Part shown: positions 48,083 through 58,893 of the stretch, piece after piece
Numbering within the stretch: the stretch's first letter is position 1
How the letters are laid out: the number at the start of each line of letters is the position of its first letter
DNA from: Cryptomeria japonica
Lineage: Eukaryota > Streptophyta > Pinopsida > Cupressales > Cupressaceae
Length of the DNA: 64,000 bases
NCBI RefSeq assembly: GCF_030272615.1
Contig: NC_081405.1
Span: 27,358,272 to 27,422,271, forward strand
Direction: 5' to 3'
Position numbers and translations under genes: made by a program
The notes under the pieces: generated by a model
The model's input: only the letters and a program-made list of their open reading frames with translations
The model's database searches: none
Told to the model about the DNA's origin: nothing

Positions 48083-49671
48083 CACCTTAGGCAAGCCCTC
48101 AACCACTTTTAGAGCCACGTGGCATTCGACACATCGCTATCGAGCTCTACAAAAAGCGGCAGTTGTTATGCCACATCACACCTCCGTGTGAATTCCACCT
48201 GTCTTTCGTGACTTCACGAACATTATACTTCGTTTGGCTTGCGGCCGCGAATCAATGCGAGCCATTGATCTTTTTCCAACCCGATCATTCTTTAACCAAA
48301 GAAGACCGCTTATCTCTGGGACCCGCCAAACCCTTTCGCCACTTCGCGAAGGTTAAAACACGTTCAGCTTGATCTCACGAAACCACGCTGTCCGTTCGAT
48401 CAGATGAAACTTGATCGGTGTTTAGCTTTGGTCCAAACCTATATGTCGGGTCCACCTTCGCCTTTTGCTACTTCGTGGAAACTAAGTTTTGAGCACTTTT
48501 TGGTCGTGAATCAACGGGGGCCATCAGATCAATAGAAAATCGCATGATACTTATAAGGCCCGACGAACATTAGAAAAGGCAGATTAAAAGCGAACAAGAA
48601 TAAAATATTTAAAGGGACCGCCTAGGTAAATGACAAATGGACCCTACACCTTAGGCGGGCCCTTGACCACTTTTAGAGCCACGTGGCATTCGACACATCG
48701 CTATCGAGCTCTACAAAAAGCGGCAGCTGTTATGCCACGTCACACCTCCGTGTGAATTCCACCTGTCTTTCACGACTTCGCGAACATTATACTTCGTTTG
48801 GCTTGCGGCCGCAAATCAACGCGAGCCATTGATCTTTTTCCAACCCGATCATTCTTTAACCAAAGAAGACCGCTTATCTTTGGGACCCGCCAAACCCTTT
48901 CGCCACTTCATGAAGGTTAAAACACGTTCAACTTGATCTCACGAAACCACGCTGTCCGTCCGATCAGATGAAACTTGATCGGTGTTTAGCTTTGGTCCAA
49001 ACCTATATGTTGGGTCCACCTTCGCCTTTCGCTACTTCGCGGAAACTAAGTTTCGAGCACTTTTTGGTCGCGAATCAATGCGGGCCGTCAGATCAATAGA
49101 AAATCGTATGATACTTATAAGGCCCGACAGATATTAGAAAAGGCAGATTAAAAGCGAACAAGAGTAAAATATTTAAAGGGACCGCCTAGGTAAATGACAA
49201 ATGGACCCTACACCTTAGGCGGGCCCTCAACCACTTTTAGAGCCACGTGGCATTCGACACATCGCTATCGAGCTCTACAAAAAGCGGTAGCTGTTATGCC
49301 ATGTCACACCTCCGTGTGAATTCCACCTGTCTTTCGCGACTTTGCGAACATTATACTTCGTTTGGCTTGCGGCCACGAATCAACGCGAGCCATTGATCTT
49401 TTTCGAACCCGATCATTCTTTAACCAAAGAAGACCGCTTATCTCTGGGACCCGCCAAACCCTTTCGCCACTTCGCGAAGGTTAAAACACATTCAGCTTGA
49501 TCTCACGAAACCACGTTGTTCGTCCGATCAGATGAAACTTGATTGGTGTTTAGCTTTGGTCCAAACCTATATGTCGAGTCCACCTTCGCCATTCGCTACT
49601 TTGCGAAAACTAAGTTTTGAGCACTTTTTGGTCGCGAATCAACGCAGACTGTTAGATCAACAAAAAATCGC
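48083..49671. repeat. 564-bp tandem array, about 2.8 copies, in the CACTA right subterminal zone
   Basis: Units start at 48083, 48647 and 49211 (CACCTTAGGC), exactly 564 bp apart and collinear. The third breaks off after about 460 bp near AAAATCGCAT. Each unit contains palindromic TTCGCGAA or near variants (CACTTCGCGAAGGTTAA, GACTTCGCGAACATTA, CTACTTCGCGGAAACTAA) and CACGTGGC. The only long ORFs inside are chance. It is more GC-rich than the window average. Likely a binding platform for transposase or host factors, and possibly the promoter side of the minus-strand gene (both inferred). Confidence 0.9.
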
Positions 49672-49993
49672 ATATCTTTTGTCGATGAAGTTATTATCTT
49701 CGGTGAGTCCTTTCAGTGTTTCCTTCCTTCGATGGCTCTTTTATATCGATGATAATTATTTTATTTTTTTATAAAAATGATCATCGTCAGAATTACGATG
49801 AATACCAAGCTTTCGACCGACGACTTCTTTGACCGTCGGCAAAGTCCATTGGATTGTCGAATTTCCGACGGGCATGGCATCGTCGACCAATCCGACGCCA
49901 AGTTTTCGACGGTGGATTTTGTCGACACTCCGACGAAAATTCATCGAAAATCCAACAAATGGCCATCGGAAATCAGCTCCGAATGTACTAGTG
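49672..49993. repeat. CACTA right subterminal region and terminal inverted repeat
   Basis: Rich in TCGACG / TCCGACG / CCGACGGGC motifs in both orientations (49785-49970), parallel to the left subterminal zone. The terminal 28 bp (49966-49993) is the right TIR, ending TAGTG and followed by TSD GAA. Confidence 0.8.
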
Positions 49994-49996
49994 GAA

Positions 49997-50938
49997 TAGC
50001 CAAAATAAGGTTTAGGTGTACACCAAGTGTTGCAATGAGTTCTATTTACATGATTGCATATGACCTTAATCCCTATATAGTGAAAGAAGAGAATAATGTA
50101 GAAGAAGCATTAATGTATAATATAAATGAAGATCTAGTGTTGGAATAAATATTAGGAAAAGAAAAAAAACCTCATTTGACTAGCATATTAATTCTCAAAA
50201 TATTGGACAACAAATGTAATAGAGAAACAAATAGTTGACTTTGCATCTTCAATACCTATTTGGATAGATGTTAATGTATCCAAAGAAGAAGACCATAGGC
50301 AAGTACTACTACAATTGAGTTAAATAGCATACTAAATAAAGTGGATACACCAAAGCCCAAGAAAAAGGAGAGTTTGGACTATAAAATCAAAGGATATTTA
50401 ATCAAATCCCAAGAGAAGAATCACCATGCAATCTAGGTTTGAGAAAAGAGAAAAGAATATGACTACATAGGAGTCTATCGAAGTGGTCAAACCCACATTT
50501 TAGTCTTTTAACTTCTACGAATAGTTGATAAAAATGTGTGTGCATTTAGACTAGATCGGTGTACAATCAACAACTAAATAATTATGTGATAAAAATAATA
50601 GTAGAATAATTTTGATCTGTATAATTATAATTTTATATTATATATACAAAAGAAAAATAAGGTAATAGACAAATTTAAACATACCAATTAAAAAATACAA
50701 ATGTTAATAAGAAAGTTTAAACCATAATGTGAGAAAGATATTAAGAATATGATATTAAAAGTTTACAAAAATATTGCTCCCTCCAGAAGAAAGTGAAAGC
50801 AATAGCTCAATATGATTTCAATAGCTTGCAGAAGGAATATACAAAGAAAAAAAAATTAGAAATATTAACAAGAAAACATGACAAAAAATACACAACAAAC
50901 AATCTAAACATGATTGTATGTTCCAATCCCAATGGAAT
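49997..50938. other. Right flank of the CACTA insertion, spacer
   Basis: 50 or so codons from 49997 (RFRCTPSVAMSSIYMIAYDL, ending TAA at 50148) are open and join in phase with the left flank through the single GAA target. They may be the remnant of a coding sequence of unknown type. The rest is AT-rich without a recognised feature. Confidence 0.4.
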
Positions 50939-51560
50939 GAATTAAACCAATATATAAAAAGCTCCTATAAAATATGAGTGACTATTTTTCTTGGTCTCAT
51001 ACCTAAACCTAAAAGTACATAACATGCCAGAACACAAGTGAACTTGTATAGAATCATTGTGTATATAGCAATGGAAATTGCACTTCTACATGTTGAATGG
51101 CAACAAATAAAATGATCGCACTCGAAAATAGAATGGAAAGGAATAAACAACGAAGAGGTGCACAAAATGAGTGACTATTATTGAACCAGATATAAAAGGC
51201 TACTCAAAAAAATGAGTGACTATTTTTCTTGATCTCATACCTAAACCCAAAAGTGCATAACAATGTAGAACAAAGTGAACTTATATAGAATCATTATACA
51301 TATAACAATGGAGATTGCGCTTCAACTTGTATAGAATCATTGTGTATATAGCAATGGAGATTGCACTTCTACAAGAATCATTGTGTATATAGCAATGAAG
51401 ATTGCACTTCTACAGAAATCATTGTGTATATAGCAATGGAGATTGCACTTCTACATGTTGAATGGCCACAAATAAAACGATTGCATAGGAAAATAGAATG
51501 GAGGGGAATAAACAATGAAGAGGTGCATAGAACGCTTTTTTTTGGGTTGCATGGAGTGAA
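50939..51560. repeat. Complex local repeat: 238-bp duplication with inner 40-60-bp repeats
   Basis: Two long blocks begin near 50939 and 51177, each with ATGAGTGACTATT, TTCTTG(G/A)TCTCATACCTAAA and a TTGAATGGC.ACAAATAAAA end. Within the second, the segment AATCATTGTGTATATAGCAA..GA(G/A)ATTGCACTTCTAC recurs four to five times (from about 51051, 51285, 51328, 51381 and 51418). Pattern of unequal slippage; no coding content. Confidence 0.75.
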
Positions 51561-52209
51561 ATAGCTACAATGCGTGGGACAGCATAAGTATTAAAAACAT
51601 AAGATAATTCTCCAAAAATCATTGTGTGAATGGAGTGGAGCGCATGACAAACAAAATACTTTTTGCGTGTGGTCAAAGGTGTAAGAAGAATTGAATGGAG
51701 AACAAAATACTTTTCTTTTTGTTTGTGGTCAAAGGTGTATTCATGTAAGAATGGAAATTTAGCTGCGTTATAGAGAATAATGAGGAATGAAAAAGAAGCG
51801 CTATTATGACTGTGCATAATGATGATGAAGTTTTCAAATAATGTAAGACAAAGATAGAATCTTTTCTATTGAATTAATGATCAAATCAGAGAAGAACAAC
51901 AAAATTCTAAAACAATTTCATTTAAGATGTGTAAAGATAGAAATTATTTATTTTTGCTGATGGAGAAATGTAAAGATAACAATTTCAAAATAGGGTGAAA
52001 GGTCAAATAGTTCTGAATAGTCAGGGATGACGGTATAAATATAGACATTTTAGATATTGCATAAATGTTCGATAGAATAAAAATGATAAATTATCAACAA
52101 AAGGACAAATACATAAGAAAACATAAAATTAAAGATAATCAAGCTTTTTTTTCTAATTCAAGGTGCACTAACTCAATCAATTTTCCAAGGATAAGTAGTG
52201 TTGTACATT
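51561..52209. other. AT-rich spacer
   Basis: No ORF or motif I support. A short duplicated phrase (AACAAAATACTTTT..TG(T/C)GTGTGGTCAAAGGTGTA) occurs at about 51650 and 51710. Confidence 0.4.
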
Positions 52210-52239
52210 ATAAATAGACATGGTGTGGTCTTGTAGATG

Positions 52240-53060
52240 CATATCAAGGTGGTCATACTGTTAAGTTGCAAAAACTAAGAAAATGTTTTGAAAATGTTAA
52301 AATGAATTCAAATGAACCAATTAATGAAGTTTTGATAAAAGTTAAAGGATTATAAATCAAATGAGAATTCTAGGAGATTATGTAAGTAATCAACATGTGA
52401 TTGAAAAGTTTTAAGAAGTCTGTCTTCCAAATTTGATGATCTTGTTTCAACCACAGAAATTTCAAAAGATCTTACATCCATGACAATTGATGAATTAAGT
52501 GGTATTCTACCAATAGCAAAAGAACAAGTTCGAAAAGTAATGAAGAATTTCTAGAACAAGCATTTGTATCTAAGGCAAACATAAAAGGAAAATAAGTCTT
52601 CTAAAGGTCATGACTATAATTCCAAAACTAAGCATAAAGGTGACTCTAGTCACAACTACAGAGCCAGGGGCTATGATTGTGGAAGGGATTCTAGTTTTCA
52701 AAGAGGTAATAATAGAGATACTGATAGAGACAAAAGACATATTACATATTTTCATTCTAATAAATTTGGCTATTATGAGTTTGAATGCTAGCATAAGCAA
52801 TCTACTCACAATATTATAGAAGATACTCAAAATTTGTTTCTCTTGTTTGAATACAAGTTCTAATGAAGAGACTTTATGGTACGTTGATTCCGTTTGTTTC
52901 TCGCATGTGACTTCTAGTAAAATTTTATTTAATAATTTGAATGAAAAACAATAGTTTGTTGGGTTTGGTGACAATAAATCACATGGGACTAAAGGAAAAG
53001 AAATCATTGAAGTAGAAAATAAGAATGGTAAAATTAAGCATATTTTTTATACTTTGTGAG
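52240..53060 (+). pseudogene. Copia gag and protease relic
   Basis: Gag blocks AYQGGHTVKLQKLRKCFENV and the (I/L)..VK..G...... region (UBN2-like capsid) are at 52238-52560, followed by a Lys/Arg/Asp-rich linker with a drifted zinc knuckle near 52760-52800. Protease: TLWYVDSVCFSHVTS (about 52871-52915) corresponds to the WI(L/V)DSG..HM box with the DSG glycine lost. Confidence 0.65.
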
Positions 53061-53259
53061 ATCCTACTCTAAAATAGAATTTGTTATCAACTGGTTAGAT
53101 GCTTGAACAAACTTATCAAGTTGTTTTTAACAAGAATAAATGTATAATTAATGATAAGTCATACATATATGAAATAGTTGCATGAGCACAAATGATAAGT
53201 GATTGTATGTTTCCCCTTCACTTTTCTATAAGCAAGTAGGTCTTGAGTACTACAAAGGT

Positions 53260-54360
53260 GCATGATAGTCAACTATTGCATCAAATGTATGGACATCTAA
53301 ATTTTGGCGGTTTACTTTTGTGTAAGAAGAAACATATGGTTTAAGGATTTCCACTTCTTAAGAATAAATAAGAAGTTTTGAAGAATGATTGTTTGGAAAA
53401 CAACATAGAAATACATTTATGATTGGTTTATCTAAAAGGGCAAGAAAACCTCTTGAAGTTATTCATATTGATTTATGTGGTCCTCTGGCAACTCTTTCAC
53501 TAATTAAATCCAAGATCTTTCTCACTTTCATTGATGATTTTTCTCGTAAAACTTGGACTTACTCCTTGGTTGATAAATTTAAAGTTTTTAAGTTTGTTGA
53601 GTTCAAAAATTAAGTTGAAAAACAAAGTGGTCAATCTATTAAGGTCATCAAATCAGATAATGGGGGAGAACATAGGTCACGTATATTTTTGGATTTATTT
53701 AGAGAGCTTGAGATTCAAAAAGAGTTTACCACTTCCTACACTTCACAACAAAAAGGGTTGCTAAGAGGAGGAATAAAACTATTGTTGAAATGGCTCTAAG
53801 CATGACGAAAGAAAAGAATCTAGATAAAAGTTCTTGGACAAAGTTAATCACTATTACAATTTATTTGTTGAATAGGAGCCCCAAAAAAGCAATTCATGCA
53901 ATGAATCCCAAACAAGCTTGGTCTGATTTTGCACCATCTATTGATCATTTAAAAGTGTTTGTTGTGTTTCGTATGCACATATTCCTAAACAAAAAGAACA
54001 AAGTTGGATGAAAAAGGTCTCCAATGCATTTTTATTGGTTATGGCTCTAAGAACAAAGCTTAGAGATTATATGAACATATAATAAGAAATTAATCATAAT
54101 AAGAGATGTCATATTTGATGAAAGAGCACATTATACTCCTAATAAAAAGGCTAAAAATATTGAGATTGATTTGAAAAAATCTAACCCTCCTATGAATGAT
54201 GTAGGTGAAGAGGACTCTCATCTACTCATGTTTGATGAATCAAAAGTCATTAATAATGCAAAACATTTATCCTTAAATGTGGAGACTAGGAAATCTCAAA
54301 AATACCAAAGAAGAGTTGAGAAAAAACACCCCCCATCACTCATGTTAGATACTAAGTTTG
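53260..54360 (+). pseudogene. Copia integrase relic
   Basis: The pre-integrase region has LLHQMYGHLNFGGLLL (53275-53325) and a C..C remnant (FGKQHRN). The core has PLEVIHIDLCGPLATLSLIK, FLTFIDDFSRKTWTYSLVDK, IKSDNGGEH near 53645-53675 and FTTSYTSQQKG. DDE residues are partly present but split by stops at about 53612 and 53764. The C-terminal segment runs to about 54363 and is then cut by the insertion. Confidence 0.8.
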
Positions 54361-54373
54361 ATTAAATTATTAT

Positions 54374-56990
54374 TGTTGGCAATTGTTGTCATTGATGACT
54401 TAGTGTTGTCATTCATGTCAACCCTTAGTGTAGTTGTGTCATTGATGTCAACCCTTAGTTTAGTGGTGTCATTGATGTTAACCCTTAGTGTAGTGTTGTC
54501 ATTAATGTCACATGGTGCAGTTGAGTACAAAGATATGATGATGGAGATTGTTGGAATTGTTAGAAGTTGTCATTTTCATATTAATGTTGTTGGCTTGTAT
54601 TGTTGTTGCTGCTAATGATGGAAGTACATGTTGATGTTGTTGATTGGGGTCTATTGTTAATGAGCTCTCTCTTACTGACAACTAATGATGAAATGATACT
54701 ATAACAGTTGGTTGTTGTGACTAGTTAATAGTGCAGATTGATATCTCATGTACTGATATGGTGGATTCATGGTTGATGTTTCTTGTTATAGACTATGCAG
54801 ACAAGTGTTGCATATTGTGTTGGCATTAATGAAGAATGCAGATGAGATAAGCAAATGTTTCATGTTTGATGTCCACCCTCTTGGTGTTGATATTTCATGA
54901 TTGATAGTATTGATGCTAATGATGATGAGTTGAGTCAAATGATAGTGATGTAGTTGATGAAGTCCTTAATTGGATTGTTTGATAATGATGATCTCATATG
55001 TTGGTTTTGGTCAAATGTCTACAATCAGTATGATGAAATGGTTGTATACTATGGTGCATAGATGTTCCTAGTTAGATGTCTATACCTAAGGAGTTGTGGT
55101 ACGATCTTGATGTTGTGGAGCAATGACGATGATAATGATGCATTGAAGAACAATGATAGTAAAGATGTTTAGATGAGGCTTGCCCTTGTATGCTATTTTT
55201 TATGGCAGTAATGGTGTTGATGCTCTTGGCTAGTTGCAAAGATGGCATAATGTTAATATGTTATTAAGATGAGGATTAGATGCATTCAGATGAGGATTAG
55301 AAGAATGATGATGATACCATATTCAGATGTGATTGTGGATTATTAAGATGAGGATTAGAAGCTAGGTTTGTGATGATCTTGTGTATGCTACAAGATGATG
55401 GTTTATGATGTTTCTAGGAAATTCTGGTCTTTGGATGATTGATAGAGTAAGTGTAGGAATGTATGTTGAAGACGGTTTGGAAGAATGCTTTGCATTCCTC
55501 CGCATTGATGATATGGTCTTGCAAACTTGAACATAATATGTTTGCTCTGTGGATGTTGCACTCCTATCTTTTCAAGTCATTGATGATGTAACTAATGTGG
55601 TCGGTAATTCAGCTCATTGGCAATATGATTATCTATCAAGATTGGTTCAAAAAATGCTCTGCATTTCTCCATATTGATGCTTTTATTGTTGCAGCTCAGG
55701 GGACATGCTTGTAATGATGATGTTGTGTCTCAATTCAAGTTACAAGTGCTGATGTGGTCCGCAAGAGTTGATAATGATGTTTTGTTCATAATTGTGTCTT
55801 CTGGCCTTCCGAAATAAAGTGTTTTGTATCTCTTTGTGTTGCGCCAACATGTTTTGATGCGGCAATGAGAAATAAGTATTTGGGAATGTCTTTGGATGTT
55901 CAAGGAACGTCCTTACATACTCTGCATGATGTTAGATGATCTATTTCGTGCCACATTTTGTCTAGTGTTAGTTGTTCAGGGTAATTATTATGGTTTGGCC
56001 ATTACAGATTGTTCTCATGCTTGTGTTATGTCTTTAGGGGTCATGCCAACACTAGAGATTGTCATAAGTTGTATTTGGGTCCTACTCTGACTTGTGGGGA
56101 TCCGCATTGATTTAATTCATTTGGAAGATATGTTTTTGGGCCGATTGGTTATGTGCTACATGGTTTATCTACACATTACCTTATTGCCAACTTTGGAGGA
56201 TGTACTAGCGCATGTGATGTTTGGGACCACTTAGAAATTTGTAAAATAATATTTTAGTCCTCTCTATCTCCTGGATTGGACCACTTTTACTGCAATTGTG
56301 TTTGGTGGTTGACTTGATAGGGCTTATGCTTGTCCCTTGTCCCGATTGACCTAAATTATGTTTTGTGATGAAGAAAATGATATATAGAAGATCAAATCAA
56401 TGTGAATGAGTGGCATGAATGTGTGGATTAGAGTGTTTACATGATCATATCAATTGCAGAGTATGTGATGCAAAGGTAGAGAAAGTGTGCAGTGAATGTT
56501 TTGAAGTTGGTCCCTTGAGACAGAGATTCAAGGACAGCTTCATGCTTGGAGATTGCTGGAGGCAATATACTAAAAGCTTATTCATCTTGTTTCATATATT
56601 CATGTACCGTGTTGGGAGATAGTGAGTCTCCTTAGCAAGTTATTTGTATCTTGCTCTGAGGTAGTGAGTCTCAGCCTACAAGTCTCTTATATCTTGCTCT
56701 CGGGTGGTGTACCTCAACCTGCAAGTCCTTTCAGGAGCAATGAGCTTCCTTGATAGTGTACCTAAAACAAATATTGTAATCTTGTTCATATATTGTGAGT
56801 TAACTCTCACCGTGGCTTTTCCCTTCTTGGGTTTTCGACATATATTTGGTGTTCTCTTGTGTATGGTGTTCAGTGTTTATCTTTCATTGTTGTTGTTAAG
56901 AATTAAGGTTAAGTTGCTATTGATTTGTGGTATAAAGTTTAAGTGATTGATCAAGATTGATTCACCCCCACTCCCGCCCCCTCAATCTGA
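54374..56990 (+). mobile_element. LTR-like insert in the copia relic, probable solo LTR
   Basis: Starts TGTTGGCAATTGTTGTCATT, close to the LTR start of the 14948 element (TGTTGGCATT). Near its right end it has GATTGATTCACCCCC, as that LTR has CTGATTCACCCCCC. Just before that are the TTTTCCC..TTGGGTTTTC and GTGTATGGTGTTC phrases, similar in position to the other LTR. No coding domain inside. The right boundary is uncertain (56970-57000) and no clean TSD was found. Confidence 0.55.
54400..54515. repeat. 30-bp minisatellite, about 3.5 units
   Basis: Units of about 30 bp share GTGTCATTGATGTCAACCCT then TAGT(G/T)TAGT, with few differences, near the left end of the LTR-like insert. Confidence 0.8.
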
Positions 56991-57019
56991 ATCTTGGGGT
57001 GTGTTCCAAGATTACAAGG

Positions 57020-58557
57020 TCCCATAGACAAGTTAACTATGCTCTCATGACTCATGTTATGCAAAATAACGAGCCAAAATATATTGCAAACGTCAATGCA
57101 AAGGAAGAGTGGGTCGTAGCCATGAAGAATGAAATGGTTTCCACTAAACGACACACAGGAGTTGGTTGAATTTTCCCCTAGTAAGGATATTGGTACAAAG
57201 TGGATTTATAAAAGCAAATATAAATCTAATGGAACTATTCATATATATAAGGCTAGACTAGTTGCAAAAGGATACACTCAATAGGAAAGCATTGACTGTT
57301 CAAAAACTTTTGATTTTATAGCCACGATGGATAGTATTAGATTAGTCTTGTCTTTAACTACTCAAAATGGATGAAATTTTTATCAAGTGGATGTTAAAAG
57401 TGCTTTTTTGAATGGTTATGTTGATGAGAAAGTTAATGTTTCTCAATCTCGAGGTTTTGAAGTTCCTTCCAAAGAGCATTTGTTGACAAGTTGAAGAAGG
57501 CTTTATATGGTCTAAAACAAGCACCCCAAGCATGGTACTCCAAAATTGATTCTTATCTTCAACAAAAAGGTCTTATAAGAAGTTAGTTTGATCCTAATCT
57601 TTATATTATACAATGTGGTTAGGATATTCTAATTGTTGTTCTATATGTAGATGATCTAATATACTCTGATAATAATTCCTTTTTGTTTCCTAAATTTAGA
57701 TTAACTATGGTTTCCATAGTTGAAATGATCAATTTAGGTCATGTGTTACTTTCTTGGTCTTGAAGGTTGGCAACATATAGGTGGTATTTTTTTGTCACAA
57801 CAAGTGTTTCAAATCTTATTCAATAGTTTTGTATGTGAGATTGCAATCTCATGGTTGCACCTATGGGCGTTGATGTTAACTTGTCTACTTCTTATGATTC
57901 TTCTTTTGTCAATCCCACTCCATATTGAAAATTTATTGGAAGTTTTCTTTTTTGACCACTACTAAACTAAATATTTCATATGTAGTAAACTTGGTCTCTA
58001 AGTACATGTTTAAATCTAAGGATACACATTGAGGTATTGCTAAAATTTCAGCATTCCAAGGAAGTCAGCTAGTTTGAAATATTGATTCTAATTGGGCAAG
58101 CTCTGTGGATGATCGATAGTCTACTTCTGGTTATACATTTAGTCTTGGTTTTACAATCATTTCTTGGAAATTCAAGAAGCAACCCATTGTATCTATTTCT
58201 ACTACAAAGGTTGAATACAAAGCTATCACTTTTGCTACTTAACAAGTTGTTTGGTTGAGGAGAATGTTATAAAAATTTCAACTTCAAGATGGCCCCACAA
58301 TGTTGTATTGTGACAATCAAAATACTATCCAAATGATTAAACATCCAATGTTGCATGGCAAGACTAAGCACATTGACATCCAACACCACTACATTCATGA
58401 ATCGGTTCAACAAGGCTTGTTTGAACTTGTATATTATCCCGCTTCAACACAAATTGCTACTATTTTCATAAGCCCCCTTCCTCATAATCACTTCCAAACA
58501 CTTCAGAGTTTACTTGGTGTTCTTCTTAATGTTCGTTATAGGGGAGAAATAGGATAA
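57020..58557 (+). pseudogene. Copia reverse transcriptase / RNase H relic
   Basis: RT begins with YALMTHVMQNNEPKYIANVN and AKEEWVVAMKNEM (57036-57135), then DVKSAFLNG-like and [19 protein letters not shown] (about 57495-57550). The catalytic YVDDL lies at 57644-57658. RNase H: SW..K.QPIVS.STT..EY.A-like near 58165-58230, then MLYCDNQNTIQMIKHPMLHG and TKHIDIQHHYIHE (58300-58400). Numerous stops separate the blocks. Confidence 0.85.
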
Positions 58558-58764
58558 CTAATGAATATTTTTTCCTTGTTTTCTTGCAAAGTCCATTACA
58601 GGGGAGAATATAAGATAATAAACATTGTTAACTTATTAGTTATTGTGAGAAGTCATTTTGGTACTTGGTAGTTGTCATGATTGGTTGCTTACTTAGTTGG
58701 ATTACATTGTGAATCCTATTGGTTAAATATGGAATGCTGATCAATGAATTGTATAAAAAACAAA

Positions 58765-58893
58765 ATATGTGCTATTTAATTATCTCTGCATTTTTATTAC
58801 ACTTTTACCCTAGAAACAATGAACTATTTCCAAAAAAAGATATATGTGCTCTTCAATTATCTCTGCATTTTTATTGCATTGTTACCATAGAAA
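58765..58893. repeat. 77-bp tandem duplication, two diverged copies
   Basis: Copies start at 58765 and 58842 (ATATGTGCT), both with TAATTATCTCTGCATTTTTA or a one-base variant, then TTACC.TAGAAACA. The second copy ends near 58893. Confidence 0.75.

Larger units (their letters stand above)
30730..49993 (+). mobile_element. CACTA (En/Spm) DNA transposon, 19264 bp
   Basis: The left end CACTAATACATTTGGA and the reverse complement of the right end, CACTAGTACATTCGGA, match at 22 of 28 positions. A perfect 3-bp TSD, GAA, flanks the element at 30727-30729 and 49994-49996, as expected for the superfamily. Contents: subterminal TCCGACGGA-type motifs, a captured PPR fragment (-), the TNPD transposase gene (+), a TNPA-like Transposase_24 gene (+), a solo LTR inside one of its introns, a large third gene (-) and a 564-bp tandem array. 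Both transposase genes carry premature stops, so the copy is probably immobile unless helped in trans. Confidence 0.88.
52210..58620 (+). mobile_element. Ty1/copia retrotransposon relic, split by an LTR-like insert
   Basis: Copia order (gag, protease, integrase, RT, RNase H) is readable across 52240-54360 and 57000-58545, with many stops and frameshifts. The interruption at 54374-about 56990 falls between integrase and RT. No 5' LTR is visible before gag. A polypurine-like ATAGGGGAGAAATAGG at about 58540 and a second CAGGGGAGAATA at about 58600 precede a possible, degraded 3' LTR start. Confidence 0.8.

Noticed and set aside
48163-49774. ORFs repeated within the 564-bp array
   Set aside because: They are not kept open in all units and start at different points. 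The units evolve as noncoding repeats.
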